Source: Timema cristinae
Lineage: Eukaryota; Arthropoda; Insecta; Phasmatodea; Timematidae
Assembly (NCBI GenBank): GCA_039000515.1
Contig: JBCFYV010001001.1
Coordinates: 4,391,993 to 4,455,992 of the forward strand
DNA: 64,000 nt
Direction of reading: 5' to 3'
Part shown: positions 1 through 13,200 of the stretch, piece by piece
Layout of the letters: each line of letters starts with the position of its first letter
How positions within the stretch are numbered: position 1 is the stretch's first letter
Notes under the pieces: generated by a model
The model's input: the letters and a program-made list of their open reading frames with translations, nothing else
What the model was told of the DNA's origin: nothing
The model's database searches: none
Position numbers and translations under genes: made by a program

Positions 1-220
1 AAGGATACCAAAGAAAATGCAAATGAAGTATGTATGAAAAGGACCACAAGGGAGGTCAAGAAGGAGATGAGAGGAACAGATAACAGAAAGTGTACAATTA
101 AGAGGAGAAGAATGGAAGAAATGAAAGGAGGAAGAGTAATAGAAGGATAGAGGAAAATGGAGGCATTTTAATAAACTGACCCAGCTACAGGCTGTAAACA
201 GTTAATGATGATTTTTTTAT
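1..220 (+). mobile_element. 3' tail of an RTE-type LINE, degenerate
   Basis: Same 3'-end text as other copies in the window: AACAGATAACAGAAAGTGT, then GAGGCATTTTA, then an ACAGGCTG..AACAGTTAATGATGAT ending. Terminal TGATGA-type repeats are typical of RTE LINE 3' ends. It starts before the window or is 5' truncated. No open frame survives. Confidence 0.65.
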
Positions 221-289
221 TTTTACCTCCATGGGAATTACATTTTAGCTGTCATGAGGCTAAACACTAGGAATCAAACTATCAAGGAG

Positions 290-490
290 AAAGGAAAGAA
301 TACCAAAGAGAATAATTGAGATTATGTGTGTAGGAAAAAGACTGCAAGGGAAATTGAGAAAGAGATTGGAGGAGTAGATAACAGAAAGTGTGTGAAAGCA
401 AAAATAGGAAGAGGGATGGCGGAAGGATAGAGAAATTTGGAGGCATTTTATCTGACACAGGCTGGAAACTATGGTGGTGGTGGTAGTCTA
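290..490 (+). mobile_element. Second degenerate RTE LINE 3' tail
   Basis: Contains GTAGATAACAGAAAGTGTG, GGAGGCATTTTAT and ACAGGCTGGAAACTATGGTG, parallel to the copy just upstream. It ends in a GGT/TGG run instead of TGATGA. It is a separate or tandem 5'-truncated insertion. Confidence 0.55.
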
Positions 491-544
491 TTTCTTTTTA
501 TTAGCTGTTATGTTGTTCTCTAGTTGAGGAAAGGGAAAGTGGGG

Positions 545-650
545 AACCTTCATCAGTATTCATGACCAGGATTTGAACCCCAGTTTCACTCTCCTGAGAA
601 ATCCAGTCCAACACAGAGTGACATGTTAGACCATTCAACCATTGATCTAT
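545..650 (-). mobile_element. tRNA-like SINE head, minus strand
   Basis: On the minus strand an A-box-like TGGTTGAATGGTCTAAC (624-640) is followed by a B-box-like GGGGTTCAAATCC (569-581), the spacing of a long-variable-arm tRNA gene. Flanks do not form a clean acceptor stem, so a SINE is more likely than a functional tRNA. Confidence 0.55.
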
Positions 651-863
651 GTAACTTGTGAACAAACTGTTATTTCAAGAGAGGCATATTAAAACCAATG
701 AAGGGAAGTTGACTTCTTATGGTAGCTGAGTTTTCAGAGTTTTTGGAGGCAAAATGACAATTTGTATCCAAGAAAAATTGAATTCGCTCGGTCTTTATTT
801 ATCGTTATCTATCAAGTTTTGTCACAAGTGTGTTTTTGTGTTGTCAGGTTCTTCTCCTTGCAG

Positions 864-991
864 GCGACGAGTCCCTGGGGTTCAACGACAGGGTGAGAAT
901 CGAGATGGAACATAACATTTGTCGAGAAGAAGGTCCATTGCCTGACTGCTTTCAAAAACCGGTCAAGATAGTGACAAAAGTTCTTGAGAAG
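864..991 (+). CDS. Akap10: Akap10 exon a: second RGS domain, C-terminal part
   Basis: 128 bp between acceptor cttgCAG and donor AAG|GTACAC. Two bases complete a codon from an upstream exon outside the window, then 42 codons begin DESLGFNDRVRIEMEHNICR. The motif LGFNDRVRIEMEHNICREEG corresponds to vertebrate LGFDDVVRLEIESNICREGG in the second RGS domain. The sequence upstream (1-863) is intron. Confidence 0.93.
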
Positions 992-1246
992 GTACACTAT
1001 ATTTGTTAGATGCAAAATTACAATCGAAATTTGTTTAATTTTCTTTTTTTTTTTAACTCTATTTTCATTATTTATTATCCTTGTCTGGATATTCAAACTT
1101 AACAAATAGTTATGAATAAATGTCTGATTATTACTAAGAATATTAAAAAGAAGTTAAGTAAACACTCTAGTATGCGTATGTAAAATTTGTTTCCCCATTA
1201 CCCTACATTGTAATTGCTATCAAAATAATAATTAATAATAATAATA

Positions 1247-1282
<36 letters not shown>

Positions 1283-4200
1283 TACCCTACATTGTAATTG
1301 CTATCAAATAATAATAATTATATATTATAATTTTAATTATTAGCGACGCGTCTTACTACCCGTTCTGGTTATACACACTTACACTAATGTGTAATGGCAG
1401 GGTGATTGTGAGATGAAATGAAGGACCTACAGTTTAACATGGAATCCGAACCACGGTGGAGGCTGGCATTCCCCACATATCAAAATAATCAATCTTAAAT
1501 TAAATTTGGGTGAATTCGCTACTGTACAAATCTAAATTCAAATCTTGGAAACAATTATGAACCTCAAAGAAAATACAAACATAATGTAATAATAGTAAAT
1601 AGAAATAATAATTAAATGTTATAACAATTTCTTACAATCCATTTATTATAACATTCATACATTCAGTTAAGTATCTGACACCTTAATTCAGTTGGTAGCG
1701 TGTCTCTTTACTTAGCTAAGGGTCCCAGGTTTGATTCCCGTCATGGCAGAAATATTTATCATTGGTGAAATGTGCGTTTACCCTTTCACAGTGATGAATT
1801 AATGGCTGGGGACTGGATGTTGTGTCACTCCTAGTCTTAAGTTAGATTATAAGGCATATGAAGTTATGACAGGCCTAGCAAGCAGGGAGTAGAAAATATA
1901 TGGCTTGAATAAACAACTGACCCACAGAATGAAAACAGTAATGGATGTAAAAAAAATCATTTACCCGTAAGTGTTAAATTAGTTGTCAGGGCCTGGTTGT
2001 TGAGTTTGTCCTATAATTATGTTAATCCTAGACCACCATTCAGAACTATTAAGAGGTTTAAAACAAATTTTAATTGAAAAATTGAAAGAAAAAAAATTTT
2101 ATGGGTTCGAGTCTCGAATTTACAAATCCTCAAGGATTTGAGGGTTCCATTCCTAATGTTAATATCATAATTTTCACTATTTTGATTCTCAACTCACATT
2201 AAATAAAAGTTTCAGCATAAAAACGAAACAGCAAAATTTGTAATTGGGTAATTTTTCCTTGTGTCCAAAATTAGTTTTCACTTTAGTACAAGAAAATTGT
2301 AAATATACGCGACCTGACCTTTGTATTCTAATGGTCTTGCATAGATTGGTGATTTTTTAAAGTTTTTTTTAAATGTGTACACTTATTATGTTTCTTTCAT
2401 TTACACTACTGTACAGTATTTAAATAAATAACGCATTTAATGTGAGGTTAAAAGTATGGAAAAAGTATTTTAATTGTAAATGTTGAAGTATGAGAATTAA
2501 AAATGGTGGTTAACAGCTAAGAATTAAAATTGGGGAAGTAACAAATTAGGACAAAATCATCAGGAACTGTTTCCGGCTTCAATCGTCTGTCCTTCCACCA
2601 TTCGTACTCCTTTAATGGCTTCTGTTCTTTTCCTCTCACTTGAACACTTTCTGTTATCTGCTCCTCCCACCTCTTTCTTGGTCTCCTTTGCTGTAATTTT
2701 CCTACATACTTTATTTCCATCATTCTCTTTGGTATTTTTTTCTTTTTTCATCCTCGTTACATGCCCATAACATCTCAGTCTTGTTTCCTTTATTATTTCA
2801 TATACGCCCACTCTTTCTCAGATAACATCATTCTTAATCCTGTCTCTCCTTGTGACGGATAACATGCTCTCCATGGCCTCCACTTTCCTGGTCTCTCTTA
2901 CATTCAATGTCTGTGTTTCTGCTGCATACACCTTGTATAACACTTCAAGGGCACTTCTCTTCTCCATAGCAGGTCTCTTACAACTCCCCCATCTACCCTT
3001 TTATTATTACATTCTCTCTACTCCCACCCTTTATCTCACTCATGCTTTCAAGATGCTTTACATTCTGTACCTTCCTCAGCTCAACTCCATCCAACTGTAT
3101 AGCTTTACTAGGCCATATCCTCTTCCTTGTCGTTACCATCACTTCACACTTTGCCATTGCTAAATTTCACTCCATTCTCTTTCACTTCCTCATTCCATTC
3201 CTGAAGCTGTTCCTATAATTCCTCTTTCCTCTGTCCCCATACCACCAAGTCATCACCAAACATCATGGCTTTCATTCTTTCTTCCCCGAGTTTTTCTGCC
3301 ACTCTATTCATGACCATTTTCATTGTCATTACAAATAGTAGTGCTTCCCTCCATTTTTGTTTTTATTTTGAATGACTCCATCTGCCCCCTTTTCGTCTTA
3401 ACACAACTCATGTTATCCTCATTCATACTCATCACTCTCATTTTACATTATATGTGTGACCCATCATTTCACAAAATGTTCTTTATTTCTAGAATTGTTT
3501 GTAGACACTCTGTTAAAGCAGTGGCTAAGATTTAAATTGTGTCCACATAATGTTTGTTTCAGAACTTCCTTCAACCATTCCTCACCTCCCAGCTGTACTT
3601 CAGGTACCTGAGTGAGCTCATCAACACGATTCAGGCCAACCCTCCTTTACTTACAAGACACAGGAGAACAGGTGGGATTATTTCACTTGTACTAGACTCA
3701 CTATTGTTCAAATAAAAACCTCACCTGTTACATGTTCCTATAATTCTTTATCGATTTCCTTTTTTCCCCTTTGTTTATTTTATTTATTTTAGGAAATTGT
3801 GTTTCCTACTCCCTCCTGATTAATGCTAATAAAATGAAACCTAGGTTGAGGACTTGAGCGGTAATGATCCATTTTATTCAAGAGGCAACCATTGCCTCTT
3901 TGTCCAGTGGCAGCAGTGTAAAGTGTGAAATGTATTATTTTCATTGTAAAAGCCATATTGGGTTTGTTCTCTTTTATTTGTTTCTATTCACCTTTTCTGT
4001 ACCTTCTTCCAAATATAACAAAATGTATCTCAAAAAGTGAAACGAGGTTTTCCTTAAAGAAACTAAACTCTTATCTTACATCTATTAGAATAGCTTTATT
4101 TCTCTGCCTTCTACACAATTTAACTTTTTAAACTGTTGCAATTGACTAAATTTCTGATGATGGGCAGATCAAGGTTCAAATCTTGGTCAGATCTATCGAA

Positions 4201-7200
4201 GCTGATTTTGGCATCAATTGTTTCAGACTTGTGAAAATTCCACCTTCTTCATCCTTAACTCGATGGTGTAAATATGAGCTAAACCAATCGAGTAGTAATA
4301 CATGTGGCACAAAAAAAACTTGTAAAATACTTGGTTCCTGCACCACATTTACTATTTGAACGGGCTTGAAGCATTTTGGGCACATACGTGATCCATAAAG
4401 TCTCTGAACTGAAACAATTTCCCTAAAAGTCCCTTTTTTTTATCCTAGGTCCCATAAGTCTCTAAAATAGATAAATGAAATTATTTTGAATAATAATTGT
4501 AAATTTGTATGATTTTCAGTATAATTTTTTACTCACATTGCAAAATTTCTGGCTGTGATGTCTTTAAAAAAAATTAGTAAGTTTCAACATTTCTTCCCCG
4601 GTAGGACGTTAATCTGCCTCTTCGATGATGAGAAATAAGTTTTTGAAGCAAAGTATTCATTGAATGACACAAAATGCAGGGAAGTAACAAAAGTAATTAA
4701 AGCCTGTCTTTCATTGTCACCTGATAATGGCGATGTTGAGAGTGGTATTTCAACATGTGAACAGGTTATTACAGAACTGACAGCTCCTATGAAAGAATGT
4801 GCTTTGAATGAACGATTAATTGTCATAGATGTGTTTAAGAACTCATTGACTATGGGAGAAATGCAAGACCAAGCTTAGAAAAAAGAGACTTAAAGAAAAT
4901 AAGGAGAAAGAAAGAACACAGTAAAAGAAAAACCACTAAGCGTATGAAGTGAACCAAAGAGGTTTATGATGATATGAAGAAACACTTTGCTATGAAAAGA
5001 AAATAAGTTCAGAATAAAGTGTAGCTGACAAACTCCTTGAGCAAACATCACCACAAATTACATCTGCGCTGAAAAGACAAAGCTTTGAAGAACTGCAGGT
5101 AGCTTATGGGTTATTATCGGAAGGCTATAAAGTAGAGATGTCATGTGATACCTGTTTTACTCGATTCTGATTCTTAATTTCAACCTCAATTTTCGATTCC
5201 GATTCTTGAACATTTCTTTTTTCATTATTTTCCCAAGCATTATTGTATAGAAAAGCTAACATGCCTGATACCCTCTTCCCCCCTCAATGCGAAACTCGGA
5301 CTCGACCATTACAACACATGGTCACTTGAATATTTAATTTCACAATTATATAGATATTTATTAATATTTATTAAACACACTAAAAGTCCTCCAAGCTAAA
5401 AATCAAAACAAAAAATTAAAATATACTCCAGATTTTATAACGGAAAGAAGAACACGTCACATAAAATTTAAGTCGTCCGTCCACCATAACTGATCCTACG
5501 GATGTTAGCTCGTCCGAAATTAGTGATGAAGTTTTGGCAACGATATATCTATAATCTATTGAATTTAATAAATATAACTTTTTTTGCTCTTTTCTTACTT
5601 TCATATTATTGAACTTATCCTATTCAATGGGCTGGATAAAATATTAAAAATTGAAAAGTGACAAATAATATAACTACAGGAGACTGACAATTTTAATTTG
5701 ATAAGGATAGATATATCAATAAATAATGGAAAATTACCACCCCTAGTCGACATATGTATATATATGATTGTTTGTTTAGAATCAATTCATGTATTCTGAC
5801 AGTCTCACTTAACTTTTACTTTTATAAAAAAAAAGGGTGTCAAAGTTGTTGAGTTCTCATGCTACTGTCATAATTTCAGGTCGTATTTTATTCGAGATCA
5901 TTTATTTTTCATATAAAACACCTCAAAATGTTAGGGTCATATATATTCGAGGTCGTACTATATTCTGTTCTTTACAGTTATCAATCTAGCGAGAATTGTA
6001 ATATTAAGATCGATTCTCGTTTATTTTTATATCAGTAAGAATCGAGTTTGACAGCCCTAATATAAAGTTTTAAAACCGAAAAGAATAAGGCCAATAAAGA
6101 AACATACACACAAGCAAATACATTGGAGAAAAGTTCATTTTTTGACAGGTCTGCCAGGAAAGAAAATTAAAGTAGTAAAAGGATCAATTAACTTGCAACT
6201 TAACTTTCAACCAAAGTTAAATATGATATATAATATTTAAGGGGCATATTAAAAAGAAATGATAATTAGGAGAGGTGTAAAAGTACCTGTGCTCTGTATA
6301 TTTGTATATTTTGAATATAAATAAAAATTGGCTATACCCATCCAAGGTCAAATCAAAAAGTTTTTTTTTTAAATTCAATATGGCTAAAATAATCATAATC
6401 GATGAACTCAAAAGTTGAGCTAAAGTTAAAAGACAAGCTAAAAGTTGAACTTAAAGATTTAATATGCTTTGAAAAGTTAAAGAAAAAAAAAATCTTTTCA
6501 TTGGCTTAGTAATGTTCTATTTTTACAATAAAAACATTATTTTGAGTAACTTTTTGTTCCCATGGTTTTTAAGAGGTCCCTTTTTTTGACCTGAACATAC
6601 CCTAAAGTCCCTAAAATAGACCTGAATATGAAGTATGAGACTTGCACATTTAATTACACCAATAGATTAGAGATGATGAAGATATAGCTTGGGTAAATGT
6701 ACCTGCATTTGTCTGGAAGGAAAGTGTAAAACCACATTATATACATCTGTCCATTATTTTAACCCCAACTGTCTAATCACAGATAAAACTCACAAGATGG
6801 ACCTACCATTATACTTACTCGCCAAATCTTTAACAAGAAACTGGCAGAAGTACCGAGGGTAACCAGACAATGCATTATATGGGTACCCCAGGCAACGCTT
6901 TTATTTGTTTCAAACAGACGAGAAAAATACTTCATTTTAATAATATAGATTTGTTTCATGACCAATGTTGATTCTCTCAACAAAACAAGTACTCACATAC
7001 TTTTATTCGTTTATTTTTTTATTTTTCACAAAAATGTTACATATTTAAATATCCTAGTATTCAAATATAGATTCAAGATTAGTTATATTTTTATTTGATA
7101 ATAATAATAACTGTATTTGTTCGATCGCTCCACGTTTTGTGTGCAAATTTTGACTTGTGTTGTTCAGGGTCTGAATGCAGTAGCGAGTTTAGTATCTCAA

Positions 7201-10200
7201 CCCAGAACACACTGCTGGCCATGGAAGACTCTGCCCCTCCACGCAAGATACTGCGTAACGTGGACCACCATGAGCTGAGTATTGACTTGCAGCAGTTGTA
7301 TGACCCAGATTCTCTCTGGAGACGGCGACATCATAATTCCCACAAACACGTCGAGTTGGGGTAATTAGTGCTGGGGACATTTTAATAAAGAACAAATTGA
7401 AGCTTGACCTCATTATAAGGCAATGTATAGTCAAATAGAGAATTTTAGAAAATACAAACCAATTACTAGATTATTGTTAGTTCATTAAATTAAATATTGA
7501 ACAGAGGATGGAAGAGCAATGCCTACACACTTCCCAGAAAACTGTAGAGTCTCAAAGTTCACTATTAAAACCCGAGAAAACACATAATTGTGTAATTTTC
7601 GAGGTACATCAGTCCCCCTCTTCAGCAGTTGAGAGTAAAACACAGATTGTACTATGGCATCATGACTAGAGGTAGGTCATGGTCACTTAGATACTATTTC
7701 TTGATTCATAAAAAGGTTTAGGCTTGGATTCTGCAGTTGCCTGTTCAAACTTGTGTTTTAACTCTTGGATAGATGGATAGAATGTTGTATGTACATTATA
7801 TATTATTATTGAATTAAATTATCTGTTGGTATTGTTTGCATACAAATGACTGACTGGTGTGAGTAGGTCTTCTTGGAAGAAAGCAAGGTTGTGACCAGGG
7901 GGGTGCCTGGATTTGGCTATACCATATTTTTACAAATCTAAGACGAGTTTTTTCCCCCAAAATTGTAGCTTCAAAATGTGGGGGTTGTCTTAAAATCATA
8001 GACTAAGGAATGGTTAGGCCTACATCAAAAGGTAACATTTCACATATTTATTTAATATTAATACAATAGTGTAGGGATGCCATTTTTAGAGATTTGATTC
8101 ATTTTTACAGATTTTAAAGTTTTAACACAGATCACAGGATTTTTGGTTAGTTACTTGGATTTTTAGGCTATTTTTTAAGTTATCGTTAAAAAAAACTACC
8201 TAGTTGTGGCCCGATACACTAAAAATCAATACATGATAATACATGTGACGACTAAAATACCTAAACATAACTCAATGTATTTAATTAGTGTATAATTTAA
8301 AGCCTGTTACGTATACTAACTTTTATTTAACAATTTTGTGTGTGTGTGTATATATATAATGTATTTTTACTTAAACTATACTAAATTAGCTTAATAAATA
8401 AACATTGTGATCGTGAATCTTTTTTTCAATAGTTGGCACAATGCTTAGCTTGCTTCACATGAACATCATGACCTGGGGTTTAAAAAGTGAGCTAATTGGC
8501 CAATTACTTGTGGGCGAGCGGAAGGAAATGTGTTGCAACCACCTAGACATTGGGAAAGGTCATTAGAGCCTCCCTAGTTTACCTTGGTTTCCAATTGTGT
8601 TAAGTAGAAAATTTTGGAAGAAGAATTACTTAAAATACAGTATTCTTGGAATATGAACCAATATTAGTTTTAAAATTAATAATTCATTACATGTATATGT
8701 ACATGTATATGAGTTCGCAACGACAGCATTGAATTAAACAAAAAACTAGTCCATATCATTATGGGTATGTGGTGCAGGACTAGCATACCCGGAGAATACG
8801 CCACTGCTTCATAGAGTTACAATTTCCAAATGTGTATGTGTCTAAGAATATTATTATATTAAATTGAGATCTTAATACAATAATGTTTATAATTTAGTGA
8901 CTGGAAAACCTGGAAAAGTCAGGGAATTTTAAAATATAGTTTTGCTGGACACCCTGAGAATATCTCAAAAAGGTAAAAAGAGCTATGCCTGAAGGAGATA
9001 TATTATTTGTCAATATATTAGGGAACTGCACCTGCATGGAATCATATGTAGGTATTTAGCACCCCTAAGCACCTTATTGTCAATTAATATTACTTAAAGT
9101 ACATATTTGGAAAAGTTTAACCATGTGATGCTGCAAACTGAATTTCGTCATTTTAAAAATGTTTCTTGGATTTCTCCAAATCACAGACTTGTTAGTGAAA
9201 TGCGCTATTAGAGTTTATTGTCTTTATTTTCCAATATATCAAATCCTGGCTTAATATTTTAAAGGCTTGTGCTAATTTCGATGTTGATTATACTTTGTGT
9301 TTCTTATTAGTGGACTAAATGTAATTTCATTTAGTATGGTTTTTTCCAGTTTCTCAAAAGTCAAAGCTAAATCTTATGGATTCCCAACTTTTCTTTTCTC
9401 AAATATATATAAATTTCCTATAAATTCTACTTTCCTAATTATCATATTTAATTTTTTTTTAGCCTGGCTGAGTAGTAAGACTAGTAAGGGAAATTTGTGC
9501 TTAAAATAAGGTCTAAATAGTAACTTACCCAGGTTAAGGGTTAAAATAAGGTCTAAATAGTAACTTACCCGGGTTAAGGGTTAAAATAAGGTCTAAATAG
9601 TAACTTACCCAGGTTAAGGGTTAAAATAAGGTCTAAATAGTAACTTACCCGGGTTAAGGGGTTAAAATAAGGTCTAAATAGTAACTTACCCGGGTTAAGG
9701 GGTTGAAATAAGGTCTAAATAGTAACTTACCCAGGTTAAGGGGTTGAAATAAGGTCTAAATAGTAACTTACCCAGGTTAAGGGTTGAAATAAGGTCTAAA
9801 TAGTAACTTACCCAGGTTAAGGGGTTAAAATAAGGTCTAAATAGTAACTTACCCAGGTTAAGGGTTAAAAACATTAATTGATATTAGTTATTTACTTGCA
9901 AACTAATGCCAGTTTCACCAACAGTTCTTTTAACTGACACGTTTGATTTTTGATTTTTAGCGGACTCAGCTTCGGTCGGATCAATGAGATGGGGAGATTC
10001 GAGACTGACTTTGAGCCGGAGCCTGGCAAAAAAGGAGGTAGGCTGTTTTCTAAAAACGTTCACATATTGCTCTCTAATCTTAGTCTGGTTAAGTTTGCAA
10101 TTTGAGGGTCTAGTTTAAAAATTCCCTTAATAATCATATTTTAAATTTCATTCTCACTTAAAGTGTTTCATTTTCTTTTTTATTTGCAGAATCAAAGATT

Positions 10201-13200
10201 ACCAAGGTGATGAAAAAACTGGTGAACATGGAGGAAGATAAGGTGTGTAATCTATAAAATAGTAAATTTAAATGGACATAAAAAGGTATAGAAAAGGTGG
10301 ATAAAAACACATAAAATAAAACATAATCGATAGGCTTTTACAATTAAAAGAAGACCACAGTTTATATTTTACCTTGCTGTCACTAGACAAAGAGGTAATG
10401 GCTGCCACTTGAAAAAAATCATTCAATACCGCCCAATCCTTGAACCTGGGTTTCATTCTATCATCATAACTCATCAGTAGAGTGTGAGAAACACAACTTC
10501 CTAAAGCTTAATAAGCACTTGGAAACATTGTTGGCCAACTGTTCCCCAACTGTTGGCCAACATGGGAAACAGATTGTTGGCAAACAATAAAGGAAAATTA
10601 TTTTTTGAGTTCGTGTTAATTTACACTAACTGAAAACATGTTTTGTATGCAATTTCTACGGTCCTCAACTGTCACATCCCACAACAGTGTATTTGTATTA
10701 AATATTTCAATCCGTTCCGGAGTTTTCCCGGCTGACCACCACACAACAAAAGGAGATATCAGTAACTGATGTACTCGGGGTGTTATGCAAGAATGCTTAG
10801 TGGACCGATAGTGTGGTCCCGAGTACACTTTTCAACCTATGATGATTCAAGCAAACACACGCTAGTGTCAACAAAGCATCCAAATAGCAGATTCAGACTG
10901 GCCCACGTTGCTTGTCGGAAATGTTGGCCAACATTGTTTCTTGAAACCCATTTGAAATGGATCACGGGAAACATGTTTTCCTCTCTGGGAAACACAAGGG
11001 CAACATGTTGGCAAACAATGTTGGCAAACAATGTTTCCTAGTGTGTACTAGGCTTAATAGGAAGTAAAAAAAACACAAAAGGGACAGACAAAAATTTGTA
11101 AAGAATGATAAGATACAAAATTGAAAAATTTAAAAGAAACTTTTCTATTCATCTTTCCTGTACCTTCTTCAAAATATAACAAAATTTTCCTCAAATGCAA
11201 AAAAAAAAAAAGTTTTGTTTAGAAAGATAATTAAATAAGTAACTTGGTTTAGACTGGACCTGATTCATAGCTGAATTCACAATGTGAAATATTTCTGAAG
11301 CTGAATCAACTGTAGCATGTCAATTATGTAAAATTGACATCTACACCATGAGCCTACATAAAAATACTAAATTATGATAATTATTATAGCGGAATCCAAA
11401 GAAGAGAATTAAAATTGACATATTTATGAATAATATGCTTCAACACCTACTTTCCATGACTGGATGGGCTCGGATGCAGTCACCATGCTTCTGAGAAGAA
11501 AATACTAAGAGTGGGTAAAATAACACTCATGAGACAAATTCTTATAAAAATACTGAAGAAGATAATTAAACTGATTTATTTAGTAATAATATCCTTCAAG
11601 ACTTACTCACCATTACAGGATGGGCTCTGATACAATAAGCATACTTTCAAGGAAATTACGACGAGTATGGCGGGGTTACCAGCATGGCAATTCTCACACA
11701 CCTCCGCTCGCTGCATCACCCGATAGTTGAAATGGACGGGACCGGCCTGGGATCAAAATCACGAGCCTGGAGCGCTGCTTCTCTTGTGGCGTTCCTTGGT
11801 ACTTCTGTCTTTCCTTCCTCTCTTTCTTTCTTTTCCTTTCCCCCCTTTTTTCAGTCTCTCCCATTGCCTGTGTTTTACGCCTTATTGTTTTTATTCCTGT
11901 TTGGTCAAAGAAATTGTATATAATGAGTGTCGCTCAGATTCACTTATTGTAGTTCACCACATTGTATCGTACCAGCTCGCCATGAAGGTTGGATTGTGGG
12001 TCTCACCACGTCGTCGAGGGAAATCCTCTTCGATCTTCTAAGTATCAAGGCGTTATTAATAAGTCCATCAGACTTATGCGTCTAGTCCAAAAGACTAGAA
12101 TTTGATATCATGTCCTTCAGACTTAGTTTATATAGTCGAGGTGACTCTAAAATGTTTATCTAGATTTCTTATTTCTGTCAAAGTGACTAGATTTTGGTTT
12201 TGTGTCCTTCTGACTTAGTTGGTGTAGTCAAAGTGAATAATGTTTTCTCAAGTTCTTCAAACTTCTTATATTAGTCCAAGTGACTAAGTTTTTCCCTATA
12301 CCCATATGATATAACTTAAATATAGAAGCCTTGAGCTCCAGAGGTAATAAGAACTTAGTCTTAAAGGTTGCTCTTCTCCACAAGTACAGTACTTCCTTTT
12401 TAGTCCTTATGACTAGTCTGTTTCCCATGAAGCCATGGATGTCGTGTTCAGTTGTTTAATTTTTGTATGGCTACAACCAGGTTGTCAGTCCTTTTTCATG
12501 GACCCAGTTGGGTTAATGTGTTGAATCATTCTTGTTGACACTTTGCGTGTGCTATTAGCTGGGGTGGGTAAAGCTCGGAGCTCTACTAGTTTCCATAATG
12601 GGGTCCACGTAGATAATGCCTTTACTTTTAGCCTGTCGTTGGCTCTTATTGACTATGTATTAAACGTTAGTGTGTTCTAAAGGAAAGGTGTACCCCAGGG
12701 GGTGGGTTATTGTATAAATGTACTATTGAGTGCTCTGGCAGTACCTATTGGGAAAAGGACCAGCCATGGTACTATTTGGTGTTGACGCCTGTTTGCTAGC
12801 CATCTACTAATGTAATTAACAAACCTTTCTCATATCATTCATTATCCAATGTATCTTCAGGACTTTCTTGAGTCTCAATCAAGCAAGATAGTTCAATTTA
12901 TATTTATAATAGTAACTCGAAACTTATAGGATTTACAGTTAACTTTCATTGGTAATTGGTAATTATTTCACTGTTTTCCTTTTAGAGCCTACTGACAGTA
13001 GCCTGGCGCTTTCCCAGCTGTTTTGATAGGGAATAGGCTCTTCCAGCCTACTGCCTTGGACGCTTATTTACCCGAGCAGCTGCAAGACAATCCTATAGTT
13101 TGGACTTGCTATATATCAACACATCTTGTATTTAACGTAAAGTTTTCCATGATCTACGATATGTTCACTTGTTTTCCTGAACTTATATGTTACACATTCA

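Noticed and set aside
812..1105. Minus-strand frame of 97 codons
   Set aside because: Antisense of Akap10 exon a; the plus-strand exon has matching splice sites and clear homology.
2852..3163. Plus-strand frame of 103 codons
   Set aside because: Antisense of the LINE reverse-transcriptase remnant at 2550-3440.
7890..8000. Pogo/Tigger-type transposon end
   Set aside because: Only one short similar stretch from memory; no second end or TA duplication found, so not listed as an element.
11684..12041. Two overlapping plus-strand frames with serine/phenylalanine-rich runs
   Set aside because: They run through a CTTTCC pyrimidine tract in an Akap10 intron and lack any family motif.
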